64,000 nt of DNA from Sitta carolinensis (GCA_032173965.1 CM063311.1:856262-920261), one strand, 5' to 3'; counted from the stretch's first letter, positions 31,501 through 41,339 are shown. The notes: a model not told the origin generated them from the sequence alone. Program-made: numbers and translations.

Positions 31501-34500
31501 TTCCCCCATTTTCCCCCCTCATTTTCCCGTTTTCCCCGTTTTCCCTCCTCATTTTCCCGTTTTCCCCCTCATTTTCCTGATTTCCCCCCTCATTTTCCCG
31601 TTTCCCCCTCCATTTTCCCGTTTCCCCCTCCATTTTTCCCGTTTTCCCCCCTCATTTTCCCCGTTTTCCCCCTCATTTCCCCCCCGTTTTCCCCCCTCAT
31701 TTCCCGTTTTCCCCCCTCATTTTCCTGTTTCCCCCCTCATTTTCCCGTTTCCCCCTCCATTTTCCCTTTTCCCCCCCTCATTTCCCCCCATTCCCCCCTC
31801 ATTTTCCCGTTTTTTCCCCCTCATTTTCCCCGTTTTCCCCCCCCTCATTTTCCCGTTTCCCCCCTCATTTTCCCGTTTCCTTTCCCCCCTCATTTTCCTG
31901 TTTCCCCCCCTCATTTTCCCGTTTTCCCCCCCTCATTTTCCCGTTTTTCCCCCTCATTTTCCCGTTTTTCCCCCCTCATTTTCCTGTTTCCTCCCCCCCT
32001 CATTTTCCCGTTTTCCCCCCTCATTTCCCCCCGTTTTTCCCCTCATTTTCCCGTTTTCCCCCCTCATTTTCCCGTTTTTCCCTCATTTTCCCATTTTCCC
32101 CCCCTCATTTTCCTGTTTCCCCCTCATTTTCCTGTTTTCCCCCCTCATTTTCCCCCCGTTTTCCCTCCTCGTTTTCCCCCGTTTTCCCCCCTCATTCCCC
32201 CCATTCCCCCCTCATTTTCCCCCCGTTTCCCCCTCATTCCCCCCCATCTCCCCTCATTTCCCCCCCGTTTTTCCCCTCATTTTCCCGTTTTCCCCCCTCA
32301 TTTTCCCGTTTCCCCCTCATTTTCCCGTTTCCCCCTCATTTTCCCCCCATTCCCCCCTCATTTTCCCCCCGTTTTCCCCCCTCATTTTCCCGTTTCCCCC
32401 CCTCATTCCCCCCCATCTCCCCCCATTTTCCCCCCGTTTTCCCCTCATTTTCCCCCCATTCCCCCCCCATTTTCCCCCCCGTTTTCCCGCTCATTTTCCC
32501 GTTCTCCCCGCTCCAGCCACGGCGCTGAAGCTGAACGTGACGCTGCGGGAGCTGTACCTGGCCGACAACAAACTGAACGGGCTGCAGGACTCGGCGCAGC
32601 TCGGCAACCTGCTCAAATGCAACGGGCACCTGCAGCTGCTGGACCTGCGCAACAACCACCTGGGAGACTCCGGTGGGGATTGGGAATGGGATTGGGAATG
32701 TGGGAATGGGAATGTGAGAATGAGAATATGGGATTGGGATCGGGAATGTGGGATCAGAATGGGATCAGAACGGGACAGCGCTACGGGCACCTGCAGCTGC
32801 TGGACCTGCGCAACAACCACCTGGGAGACTCCGGTGGGAATGGGAATGTGGGAATGGGATTGGGAATGTGGGATTGGAATATGAGAATGGGATCGGGAAT
32901 GTGGGATCAGAATGGGATCAGAACGGGACAGCGCTACGGGCACCTGCAGCTGCTGGACCTGCGCAACAACCACCTGGGAGACTCCGGTGGGGATTGGGAA
33001 TGTGGGAATGGGAATGGGAATATGAGAATGGGATCGGGAATGTGGGATCAGAATGGGATCAGAACGGGACAGCGCTACGGGCACCTGCAGCTGCTGGACC
33101 TGCGCAACAACCACCTGGGAGACTCCGGTGGGGATTGGGAATGTGGGAATGGGAATGGGAATGTGGGAATGGATTGGGATTCTGGGGATGGGATTGGGAT
33201 TCTGGGGATGGGATTGGGAATGGGGTTGGGATTCTGGGAATGGGGTTGGGATGGTGGGAATCGGGTTGGGAATGGGGTTGGGATTCTGGGAATGGGGTTG
33301 GAGTGGTGGGAATGGATTTAGGATGGGTTTGGGATACTGGGATTGGATTTGGAATGGTCAAGGATCCCTTTCCAAGGCCTTGGCTGGGGAAGGATTGGGT
33401 TGTGAACAGGTTTGGGAATCCCTGATTCCAGGATTTTCCCATTTCCTGGGATTTCCTGAGCCTGGCCTAACCCAGATTATTCCCGATTATTCCCTGGATT
33501 TCCCAGGCCTGGCTAACCCCGATTATCCCGATCATTCCCGATCTCCCCAGGCCTGGCTAGCCCCAATAATTCCCAATCATTCCCGATCATTCCCGATTTC
33601 CCCGGGCCTGGCTAACCCCGATTATGCCGATCCTTCCCGATCATTCCCAATCATTCCCGATCCTTCCCGATCATTCCCAATCATCCCGATCATTCCCTCT
33701 CCCCAGGCCTGGCTAACCCTGATCATTCCCAATCATTCCCGATCATACCCGATTTCCCCGGGCCTGGCTAACCCCGATCATTCCCGATCATTCCCGATCA
33801 TTCCCGATCATTCCCGATCTCCCCAGGCCTGGCTAACCCTGATCATTCCCAATCATTCCCAATCATTCCCGATCATTCCCGATCATACCCGATTTCCCCG
33901 GGCCTGGCTAACCCGATCATTCCCGATCATTCCCGATCATTCCCGATCATTCCCAATCATTCCCGATCATTCCCGATCTCCCCAGGCCTGGCTAACCCCG
34001 ATCATTCCCGATCATTCCCGATCATTCCCGATCATTCCCGATCTCCCCAGGCCTGGCTAACCCTGATCATTCCCAATCATTCCCGATCATTCCCGATAAT
34101 TCCCAATCATTCCCGATTTCCCCGGCCTGGCTAACCCCGATCATTCCCAATCATTCCCGATCCTTCCCGACCATTCCCGATCATCCCGATCATTCCCGCT
34201 CTCCCCAGGCCTGGCCTACATCTGCGAGGGGCTGCGGGAGCAGCGCCGGGGGCTGGTGACGCTGGTGCTCTGGAACAATCAGCTCAGCCACGCTGGCATG
34301 GCTTACCTGGGCATGACCCTGGTGAGAATTCCCACTTTTTCTCCTTTTCCTGCTTTTCCAGCCCTTCCCAGCCCAAATCCCGGCTGGATCGGGCCGAATT
34401 CCCGGGAAAAAGTTGATTTTTTCTGGTGTTGATTCGTGGATTTCTGTGGGTTTCTCTTGGGGTTTTGTTGGGTTCTGTTGGTTTTCCATGGGTTTTTCTT

Positions 34501-37500
34501 GGTTTTCCATGGATTTTCCCTGTTCTTTCCCCATGGATTTTTGCTGTTCTTCCCCCTGGATTCCCACACCTTTCCCCCTGTTTTTCCCTGTTTCTCCCAT
34601 GGATTTCCCACGGATTTTCCCTGTTTTCCCAAGGATTTTCCCTGTTTTCCCCCATGGATTTTCCCTGTTCTCCCCACATTTTTTTCCCTGTTTCTCCCAT
34701 GATTTCCCATGGATTTTCCCTGTTCCCCACATTTTTTCCCTGTTTCTCCCACGATTTCCCATGGATTTTCCCTGTTCTCCCCACGGATTTTCCCCACGGC
34801 TTTTCCCTGTTTTTATCATGGATTTACCCTGTTCTTTCACCTGGATTCACACAACTTTTCCCCCATTTTTTCCCCATTTTCCCCCCATTTTTTCCCCGTT
34901 CTCCCCCCGTTTTTTCCCCAATTCCCCCTGTTTTTTCCCCATTTTCCCCCGTCTTTTCCCCGTTTTTCTCCACGTTTTCCCCCATTTTTTCTCCATTTTT
35001 CCCCGTTTTCCCCCCATTTTTCCCTGTTTTCCCCCCATTTTTTCCCCATTTCCCCCTGTTTTCCCCCATTTTCCCCCCGTTTTTTCCCCATTTTCCCCCC
35101 ATTTTTTCCTCATTTTCCCCCTGTTTTTTCCCCCATTTTTTCCCCATTTTCCCCCTGTTTTTTTTCCCCATTTTTTCCCCATTTTCCCCATTTTTTCCCC
35201 ATTTCCCCCCCGATTTTCCCCCCGTTTTTTCCCCGTTTTCCCCCCGTTTTTTCCCGGTTTTCCCCACGTGTGTTCCGTGTTCCCCGCAGCCGCACACGCA
35301 GAGCCTGGAGACGCTGAACCTGGGCCACAACGCCGTGGGCAACGAGGGCGTGCGGAACCTCAAGAGCGGCCTCATCGGCAACCGCTCGGTGCTGCGCCTG
35401 GGGCTGGCCTGCACCCGCCTCACCTGCGAGGGTGAGCACCTGGACACACCTGGGACACACCTGAGAGAGGTGGGACACACCTGGGAAAGGTGGGATGGGA
35501 CAGGGAACCGCTCGGTGCTGCGCCTGGGGCTGGCCTGCACCCGCCTCACCTGCGAGGGTGAGCACCTGGACACACCTGGGACACACCTGAGAGAGGTGGG
35601 ACACACCTGGGAAAGGTGGGATGGGACAGGGAACCGCTCGGTGCTGCGCCTGGGGCTGGCCTGCACCCGCCTCACCTGCCAGGGTGAGCACCTGCACACA
35701 CCTGGGACACACCTGAGACACACCTGAGAGAGGTGGGACACACCTGGGAAAGGTGGGATGGGACAGGGAACCGCTCGGTGCTGCGCCTGGGGCTGGCCTG
35801 CACCCGCCTCACCTGCGAGGGTGAGCACCTGGACACACCTGGGACACACCTGAGAGAGGTGGGACACACCTGGGAAAGGTGGGATGGGACAGGGAACCGC
35901 TCGGTGCTGCGCCTGGGGCTGGCCTGCACCCGCCTCACCTGCCAGGGTGAGCACCTGGACACACCTGGGACACACCTGAGAGAGGTGGGACACACCTGGG
36001 AAAGGTGGGATGGGACAGGGAACCGCTCGGTGCTGCGCCTGGGGCTGGCCTGCACCCGCCTCACCTGCGAGGGTGAGCACCTGCACACACCTGGGACACA
36101 CCTGGGACACACCTGAGAGAGGTGGGACACACCTGGGAAAGGTGGGATGGGACAGGGAACCGCTCGGTGCTGCACCTGGGGCTGCCCTGCACCCGCCTCA
36201 CCTGCCAGGGTGAGCACCTGGACACACCTGGGACACACCTGAGAGAGGTGGGACACACCTGGGAAAGGTGGGATACACCTGGGAACTGCTGGGTGCTGCG
36301 CCTGGGGCTGGCCTGCACCCGCCTCACCTGCGAGGGTGAGCACCTGCACACACCTGGGACACACCTGAGAGAGGTGGAATACACCTGGGGTACACCTGGG
36401 ACACACCTGGACACACCTGGGGTACACCTGGGAGATGTGGGAAACTCCCCCCAATTCCTGGTATTTCCCCCTGGAACTCCTTGGATTCCCCCTATTTCCA
36501 GGGTTTCCCCCCAATATCCCAAAATCCCCCCCAATTCCCCTGGAATTCCCAGAATCCCCCCTGATTTCTATGATCCCCCCCCCCCCGAATTCTCTGGATT
36601 CCACCCGATTCCCCCCAATTCCTGTGATTTCCCCCCCAAATTCCCTGGATCCCCCGTTATTCCCATGATCCTTCCCCAATATCCCAAAATCCCCCCCAAT
36701 TCCCCCAGTTCCTGAAATTCCCCTGGAATTCCCAGAATCCCTCCCTGATCTCCCCAGAATTCCCCCCAATTCCCATGATTCCCTCCTGAATTCCCAGAAT
36801 TTCCCCCAATTCTCGTGATTTCCCCCCCAAATTCCTGAAATTCCCCCTATTATTCCTGTGATTCCCCCCAATATTCCAAAATCCCCCCCCAATTCCCCCC
36901 GATTCCCAAAATTCTCCTTAATTCCCCCAGAATTCCTGCAATTCCCCTCAATTCCCACAATCCCCCCCCAAATTCCTGAAACTCCCCCCATTATTCCCAC
37001 GATCCCTCCCCGATATCCCAAAATCCCCCCCATTTCCCCCCGATTCCCAAAATTCCGTGATTCCCCTGGAATTCCCAGAATCCCTCCCTTAATTCTCCCC
37101 GGAATTCCTACAATTCCCCTCAATTCCCACAATCCCCCCCCAGATTCCTGAAACTCCCCCCATTATTCCCTTAATTCCCCTCCCCGATATCCCAACCCCC
37201 CCCCCAAATTCCCAGACCCACTCCCCATTTCCCTCTACTCCCCCCCAGCTCCCCGATTCCCGGAATTCCCGGGTCATTCCCGTGTTTCCCGGGCAGGGGC
37301 GGTGGCCGTGGCGAGTTGTGGCCGAGAGCCCGCGCTGCTGCGCTGGACCTGCGCGAGAACGACATCAAGACCGGGGCTGATGGCGCTGTCGCTGGCCCTG
37401 CGCGTCAACCACTCCCTGCTGGCCCTCGACCTCGACCGCGAGCCCAAGAAGAGGCGGTAGACACCGGATCCCGGAAAATCCTGTGGGATTCGCGGGAAAA

Positions 37501-40500
37501 AACCCTGGATGGCCCCAAAGACCCGAAATGGCGCGGTTCGGGTGTTCGCGTGGAGTGGTTGGGTTTGGTTTGACCAGAGCCAAGAAGGAGGTGGGAGATC
37601 GGGATCCCGGGAAAATCCTGGGATTCGAGGAAAAATCACGGGTTTGCCGAAATCAGGGATTGGCCCCAAAAGAATCCCGGAAATGGCCGCGGTTTCGGGT
37701 GTTCGCGGAGTGGGAGGTGGTTGGGGTTTTGGGGTTTGACCCGAGCCCAAGAAGGAGGTGTGAGGATCTGGGATTTCTGGGAAAATCCATGGGATTCCTG
37801 GAAAAAAATGCCTGGGATTGGCAGAAAATATCACGGGATTCATAGAAAAATCCCTGGGATTGGCCCCCCAAAAGAGTCCCGGAAATGGCCGCGGTTTCGG
37901 GGTGTTCGCGGAGTGGGAGGTGGTTGGGGTTTTGGGATTTGACCGTGATGTTTGGGTTGGGATTTTGAGATTTGACCACGAGCCCAAGAAGGAGGCGGTG
38001 AGGACCCGGGATTCCCGGGAAAATCCATGGGATTCGTAGGAAAAATCACGGGATTGGCCCCAAAAGAATCCCGGAAATGGCCGCGGTTTCGGGGTGTTCG
38101 CGGAGTGGGAGGTGGTTGGGGTTTTGGGGTTTGACCGCGAGCCCAAGAAGGAGGTGGTGAGGATCTGGGATTCCCGGGAAAATCCATGGGATTCGTAGGA
38201 AAAATCACGGGATTGGCCGAAAATATCACGGGATTGGCCCCAAAAGAATCCCGGAAATGGCCGCGGTTTCGGGGTGTTCGCGGAGTGGGAGGTGGTTGGG
38301 GTTTTGGGGTTTGACCACGAGCCCAAGAAGGAGGTGGTGAGGATCTGGGATTTGGGAAAATCCATGGGATTCCTGGAAAAAAATGCCTGGGATTGGCAGA
38401 AAATATCACGGGATTTGCCCCCCCCCCAAAAATCCTGGAAGTTCTGAGTTTCCTGGAATTCCCAAAAATTCCCAAGGTGTTTTCCCATCATTCCCGAGGG
38501 CTTTTCCTGCCATTCCCCAGGGGATTTTCCACCATTCCCGTGGCATTTCCCCACCATTCCCATGGGATTCTCCCCCCATTCCCGTGGGATTCTCCCACCA
38601 TTCCCATGGGATTCTCCCGCCATTCCTGTGGGATTCTCCCACCATTCCCGTGGCATTTCCCCACCATTCCCATGGGATTCTCCCCCCATTCCCGTGGGAT
38701 TCTCCCTCCATTCCCATGGGATTCTCCCCCCATTCCCGTGGGTTTTTCCCGCCATTCCCATGGGATTCTCCCGCCATTCCCAGGGGATTCTCCCGCCATC
38801 CCCGCCTCCCCCGCAGGTGAAGAGTTTCCTGGAGACGCAGAAGGCGCTGCTGGCCGAGATCCAGAACGGCTGCAAGCGGAATTTCATCCTGGCCAAGGAG
38901 AAGGAGGAGCAGGAGCAGCAGCTCCAGCACTCGGCCTCCATGCCCGAGATCCCCGGGAACGAGCCCGAGGAGCCCGAGCGCGCCGAGCCCGGAATGCCTG
39001 GAATTCCCGGAATTCCCGGCGGCGCTTCCCCCGGCCCGGAGGAGAACGGCAACGCGGCCCCGGCCGGAGATTCCAGCTCGGACACGGAGGAGGAGGAGGA
39101 GGATGGGAAGGACTCGAGGGTGCCTCTGGAATCTGGGAGTTGTGGGAATTCCGGGAATTCCGGGAACGCCGAGCGCAGGATTTCCGTCTCCAGCCCCGGT
39201 AGAGGCCACAAGGTCTTCGTGGTGACGCGCGTGGAGAACGTTCCCGAAGGATCTGGGGTCGTTCCCAAGGAATCTGGGATTGTTCCTGAGGGATCTGGGG
39301 TTATTCCCAAAGAATCTGGGGTCATTCCCAAGGAAGCTGGGACTGTTCCTGAGGGATCTGGAGCTGCTCCTGAGGGATCCGGGGCTGTTCCTGAGGGATC
39401 CCAAGCTGCTCCCGAGGGATCTGGCATTATTCCAGAGGGATCCGGGTTCCTTCCCGGTGGATCTGGAGCCGTTCCTGAGGGATCTGGAGCCGTTCCCAAG
39501 GGATCTGAGACTGTTCCTGAAGGATCTGGGGTCATTCCCGATGGATCTGGGACAATTCCTGACGGATCTGGCACCGTTCCTGATGGTTCTGGAGCCGTTC
39601 CCAGCATATCTGAGGCTCTTCCCGATGGATCCGGAGCTGTTCTTGATGGATCCAGAGCTGCTCCTGACGGATCCAGAGCTGCTCCTGACGGATCCAGAGC
39701 TGCTCCTGACAGATCCAGCTCCGTTCCCGAGGGATCTGGGGCTGTTCCTGAGGGATCCAGCACCATTCCTAATGGATCCAGGGTCATTCCTGACGGGTCC
39801 AGCGCCGTTCCCAATGGATCTGGAGCTCTTCCTGCTGGATCCGCAGCTGTTCCCGATGGATCCGGCACCGTTCCCGATGGATTTGGAGCCGTTCCTGATG
39901 GATCCAGGGTCAATCCTGACAGATCCAGCACCGTTCCTGATGGATCCAGGGTCGTTCCTGACGGATCCAGGGTCAATCCCGATGGATTTGGAGCCGTTCC
40001 TGACGGATCCAGGGTCAATCCCGACAGATCCAGCATCGTTCCTGACGGATTTGGAGCCGTTCCTGACGGATCCAGGGTCAATCCGACAGATCCAGCATCG
40101 TTCCTGACAATTTGGAGCCGTTCCTGACGGATTTGAGCCGTTCCCGCCGGCTCCAGGGTCAATCCCGATGGATCCAGGGTCGTTCCCGCCATTCCCGAGC
40201 CCCCACCCGCGGCTCCCGCGGCGGCTCCGGGCGTTCCCTGCGGGAGCCCCTCCCGGGAGTCGCCGCTCCCCAACGGCCTCAAGGCCGATTTCGCGCGGGC
40301 GCTGCCGGAGCCGGGCCCGGAGGGCGACGGGAAATCGGGAACGCGCGCGGCCGAGCACGGTGAGAGCCCCGGCACCGCCTGGAGGGTCCCAAACCCCACA
40401 GCGTTCCCAGATCCCGAAAATCCCCGAGGGTGCTGGGATCCCAAATTCCTGGGGGTTCCGAAATCCCAAATTCCAAAGAGTTCTGAGATCCCAAATTCCT

Positions 40501-41316
40501 GGGGGTTCAGAGATCCTGGATTCCCAGGATTCTGAAATCCAGGTTTCTGGGGGCTCAGAGCTTGCTCTGATTCCCAAGGGTTCTGAGATCCCAGAATTCC
40601 TGGGGGTTCCGAAATCCCAAATTCCAAAGGGTTCTGAGATCTCGAGTTTTTGGGGGTTCTGAGATCCCAAATTCCAGAGGGTTCCGAGATCTCAGAAATT
40701 CCTGAGGGTTCTGAGATCCCAAATTCCTGGGGGTTCAGAGCTTGCTCTGATTCCCAAGGGTTCTGAAATCCCAAATTCCCAGGGATTCTGAGATCCCAAA
40801 TTCCAGAGGGTTCCAAGCCCCACAGTGAAATTCCCTGGGGGTTTCCCGAAGTAATTTGAATCCTGGAAAAAGCTCCTGAAGCTGCTCCACTGCCAAGATC
40901 CTGATGGATCCAGACTGGAAAACTGGGAAAGGAGCTGGGGGTGGGAAACTGGGAATGCAGCAGGAATTGGGGTGGGAAACTGGGAATATTGGCTGAAATT
41001 GGGGTGGGAAACTGGGAATGCAGCAGGAATTGGGGTGGGAAACTGGGAATATTGGCTGGAATTGGGGTGGAAAACTGGGAGATCTGATGGAATTGGGGTG
41101 AAAAAGTGGGAATGCAGCTGGAAAATCTGGGAATGCAACGGGCCAAGCGGGCCTGGCTGGGCTGGGCAGGCCGGGTGCAGCTGCGGCTCGTTCCGGAACG
41201 TTCTGGAATGTTCCGGCTCATTGCGGCCCCTTCCGTGTGCAGAGCTGCGGGAGCTGCGGGAGCTGCGGGAGCTGCGGGAGCTGCGGGAGCCCAGCGGGGA
41301 CACGGAGCCGCTGTGA
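19097..41316 (+). CDS. PPP1R37: PPP1R37, protein phosphatase 1 regulatory subunit 37 (leucine-rich repeat)
   Basis: Inhibitory PP1 regulatory subunit (family knowledge). Twelve coding exons: 19097-19254, 24034-24131, 24969-25014, 25967-26067, 27263-27382, 30347-30504, 32517-32672, 34209-34321, 35290-35431, 37297-37456, 38817-40359, 41243-41316. Exon 1 carries the PP1-docking RVTF motif (AKRVTFP). Exons 2-10 encode the leucine-rich repeat array, with signatures QACQKLNCRQIPKLL, MIEYYESATHLNI, LRELYLADNKLNGLQDSAQL, LGLACTRLTCEG. Exon 11 holds ALLAEIQNGCKRNF and a long disordered tail with about 44 heptapeptide repeats; exon 12 ends in GDTEPL then TGA, like mammalian SGQETL. Splice phases agree with mammals. 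Single-base losses disrupt exons 1, 6, 10 and 11; exons 2-5, 7, 8 and 9 are intact. Gene loss is unlikely given intact LRR exons. Confidence 0.96.
19260..21740. repeat. PPP1R37 intron 1: GGGAGGGGACAGAGGGG and GAGGGGATCCTGAGGGGTTA arrays
   Basis: 19260-20480 is built from 15-20-base units with GACCGGGAGGGGACAG; 20480-21330 is a regular array of GAGGGGATCCTGAGGGGTTA (20 bases); 21330-21700 returns to the first type. No coding evidence. Confidence 0.93.
21760..22480. repeat. PPP1R37 intron 1: CCCCAAAAACACC array
   Basis: Units such as CCCCAAAAACACCCC and AGCCTGAAAACAGCCCC, resembling but distinct from the CLASRP acagacc array. Confidence 0.88.
22480..22815. repeat. PPP1R37 intron 1: TTTTTGGGATCCAAACAGGA array
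   Basis: About 16 copies of a 20-22-base unit. Confidence 0.92.
22950..23990. repeat. PPP1R37 intron 1 pyrimidine tract
   Basis: 1 kb nearly pure C/T, CCCATTTTCCATCTTTTTTTCC units, leading into the exon 2 acceptor. Confidence 0.92.
24034..24131 (+). CDS. PPP1R37: PPP1R37 exon 2
   Basis: Acceptor ttttccag, donor gtaatt. Encodes AQNVTVEEILAAYRQACQKL then NCRQIPKLLKQIQ, close to the mammalian sequence and intact. Confidence 0.96.
24132..24968. repeat. PPP1R37 intron 2 array with copies of the exon 2 end
   Basis: Units of 140-180 bases, each carrying AACTTCTCAAGCAGATCCAG followed by gtaattccc, at about 24290, 24470 and 24617; the rest is CCTTTCCAGCCCCAAAATTCCC repeats. Confidence 0.9.
24969..25014 (+). 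CDS. PPP1R37: PPP1R37 exon 3
   Basis: Acceptor ttttccag after a long T tract, donor gtaagt. Encodes EFEDLAPRIDCLDLK, intact, matching mammalian LGHRLDCLDLKG. Confidence 0.95.
25160..25966. repeat. PPP1R37 intron 3: TTTCTCAGGAATTCC array
   Basis: Short imperfect units of CAGGAATTTCTCAGGAATTC through most of the intron. Confidence 0.88.
25967..26067 (+). CDS. PPP1R37: PPP1R37 exon 4
   Basis: Acceptor tttcccag, donor gtgagt. Encodes GEKLDYRACEAMEEIFKRLQ then FKLLDLEQTSLDED, intact. Confidence 0.96.
26300..27262. repeat. PPP1R37 intron 4: GGGATATTTCTGTCACTTTC array
   Basis: Units of about 45-55 bases with GATTTTCCCGGGATATTTCT and GTCACTTTCCCC, up to the exon 5 acceptor. Confidence 0.9.
27263..27382 (+). 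CDS. PPP1R37: PPP1R37 exon 5
   Basis: Acceptor ttccccag, donor gtggga. Encodes GASALFDMIEYYESATHLNI then GSNKHLGARGWQAAAHMMRK, intact. Confidence 0.96.
27500..28430. repeat. PPP1R37 intron 5 array carrying copies of the exon 5 end
   Basis: Unit about 182 bases. Each has GCGGCTGCACACGTGATGAGG then AAG and a gtgag/gtaag donor. Full copies near 27513, 27699, 27881, 28064 and 28246, and a shortened one near 28400. Confidence 0.93.
28457..28501. repeat. 45-base poly(A) tract
   Basis: Uninterrupted A run in intron 5 directly after the exon 5 copy array; no adjoining retroelement was recognised. Confidence 0.9.
28502..29340. other. PPP1R37 intron 5 middle, weakly repetitive then unique
   Basis: 28502-28760 has AATTCCTGGATTTCCTGAGT-type repeats. 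28760-29300 is largely unique with a short CCCAATTAT repeat (28900-28940). No exon recognised. Confidence 0.7.
29340..30346. repeat. PPP1R37 intron 5 array carrying copies of the exon 6 acceptor and start
   Basis: Twelve copies of an about 80-base unit ending in CCCGTTTTTCCCCAG followed by ACCAGCTGCCTGCAGT, at about 29358, 29437, 29517, 29597, 29679, 29762, 29841, 29920, 30004, 30093, 30186 and 30266, before the real exon at 30347. Confidence 0.95.
30347..30504 (+). CDS. PPP1R37: PPP1R37 exon 6, frame-disrupted
   Basis: Acceptor cccccag, donor gtcaga. The start TSCLQCLDA and LLEHSVPF are in phase; RISSSLVVLHLENTSLSGRP is in another frame. The exon is 158 bases against about 151 expected, with about four extra bases between 30402 and 30435 after allowing for one extra codon. 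Confidence 0.9.
30540..32510. repeat. PPP1R37 intron 6: 2-kb pyrimidine array
   Basis: C/T-only units CCCCCTCATTTTCCCGTTTT. Long open frames (FPPHFPVFPP) are spurious. Confidence 0.95.
32517..32672 (+). CDS. PPP1R37: PPP1R37 exon 7
   Basis: Acceptor gctccag, donor gtgggg. Encodes LKLNVTLRELYLADNKLNGL then QLGNLLKCNGHLQLLDLRNN, intact LRR sequence. Confidence 0.97.
32673..33420. repeat. PPP1R37 intron 7: three copies of the exon 7 end, then GGGATTGGGATTCTGGGAAT array
   Basis: Copies of GGGCACCTGCAGCTGCTGGA through GACTCCG|gtggg at 32785-32832, 32936-32984 and 33081-33130, about 150 bases apart; 33130-33420 is a G-rich GGAATGGGGTTGGGATTCTG array. Confidence 0.94.
33480..34208. repeat. PPP1R37 intron 7 array with copies of the exon 8 acceptor
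   Basis: About ten copies of TCCCCAGGCCTGGCTAACC separated by GATCATTCCC runs, at about 33508, 33550, 33602, 33706, 33760, 33827, 33901, 33984, 34051 and 34122; the true junction TCCCCAG|GCCTGGCCTAC is at 34209. Confidence 0.93.
34209..34321 (+). CDS. PPP1R37: PPP1R37 exon 8
   Basis: Acceptor ctccccag, donor gtgaga. Encodes GLAYICEGLREQRRGLVTLV then LWNNQLSHAGMAYLGMTL, intact. Confidence 0.97.
34430..35280. repeat. PPP1R37 intron 8 pyrimidine array
   Basis: 34430-34850 has CATGGATTTTCCCTGTTTTC units; 34850-35270 is CCCCATTTTTTCCCC. Confidence 0.92.
35290..35431 (+). CDS. PPP1R37: PPP1R37 exon 9
   Basis: Acceptor ccccgcag, donor gtgagc. Encodes PHTQSLETLNLGHNAVGNEG then NRSVLRLGLACTRLTCE, intact. 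Confidence 0.97.
35432..36345. repeat. PPP1R37 intron 9 array carrying seven copies of the exon 9 end
   Basis: Unit about 127 bases: AACCGCTCGGTGCTGCGCCT through ACCTGCGAG|ggtgag, plus CACACCTGGGACACACCTGA. Copies start near 35504, 35631, 35768, 35895, 36021, 36157 and 36281. Coding-derived parts are almost identical to the real exon. Confidence 0.96.
36430..37250. repeat. PPP1R37 intron 9: AATTCCCCCCAATTCC array
   Basis: C-rich units with AATTCCCAGAATCCC. No coding evidence. Confidence 0.88.
37297..37456 (+). CDS. PPP1R37: PPP1R37 exon 10, seven bases short
   Basis: Acceptor ccgggcag, donor gtagac. Pieces of AVAVA, LRENDIKTG, MALSLALRVNHSLLALDLDR and EPKK are recognisable in several frames. 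The exon is 160 bases against 167 expected from the mammalian codon count, and each shortfall falls at a one- or two-base run. Confidence 0.9.
37457..38480. repeat. PPP1R37 intron 10 array carrying copies of the exon 10 end
   Basis: Unit about 160-235 bases. Copies of GAGCCCAAGAAGGAGG followed by gtgagg at about 37577, 37744, 37979, 38138 and 38321, plus CGGAAATGGCCGCGGTTTCG. The 37979 copy (AAGAAGGAGGCG|gtgagg) keeps the expected exon end better than the exon itself. Confidence 0.92.
38490..38810. repeat. CCATTCCCATGGGATTCTCC array
   Basis: About 14 units of 22 bases before the exon 11 acceptor. Confidence 0.92.
38817..40359 (+). CDS. PPP1R37: PPP1R37 exon 11, coiled-coil start and heptapeptide-repeat tail
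   Basis: Acceptor ccccgcag. Encodes VKSFLETQKALLAEIQNGCK, an acidic stretch (SDTEEEEEDG), HKVFVVTRVENVPEG, then about 44 seven-residue repeats (VPEGSGA, VPDGSRV) from about 39240 to 40180. One-base losses near 40083 and 40115 shift the frame. The 3-prime end reads SPLPNGLKADFARALPEPG, matching mammalian LPNGLKPEFALALP. Donor gtgaga at 40360. Confidence 0.92.
39240..40180 (+). repeat. PPP1R37: In-frame 21-base coding repeat in PPP1R37 exon 11
   Basis: About 44 copies of a 21-base unit (GTTCCTGAGGGATCTGGAGC) encoding a seven-residue V/I-P-x-G-S-x-x motif. Because the unit is a multiple of three, the frame is preserved apart from losses near 40083-40115. Confidence 0.93.
40400..41140. repeat. 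PPP1R37 intron 11 arrays
   Basis: 40400-40830 is GGGGGTTCTGAGATCCCAAA units; 40920-41120 is GGGGTGGGAAACTGGGAATG units. Confidence 0.88.
41243..41316 (+). CDS. PPP1R37: PPP1R37 exon 12, C-terminus
   Basis: Acceptor gtgtgcag. Five ELR repeats then EPSGDTEPL and TGA. The join CAC G|AG gives HEL, as in mammals, where the end is LEASQESGQETL. Confidence 0.9.
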
Positions 41317-41339
41317 GAGACCGGAGAGACGGCGGGTGA

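Noticed and set aside
29340..37000. Direct-repeat arrays as CRISPR or bacterial-type elements
   Set aside because: Units are contiguous minisatellites containing vertebrate splice sites, with no unique spacers of constant length.
19097..41316. PPP1R37 as a pseudogene
   Set aside because: Seven exons are intact with good splice sites and conserved LRR residues; indels cluster in a few exons at short runs.
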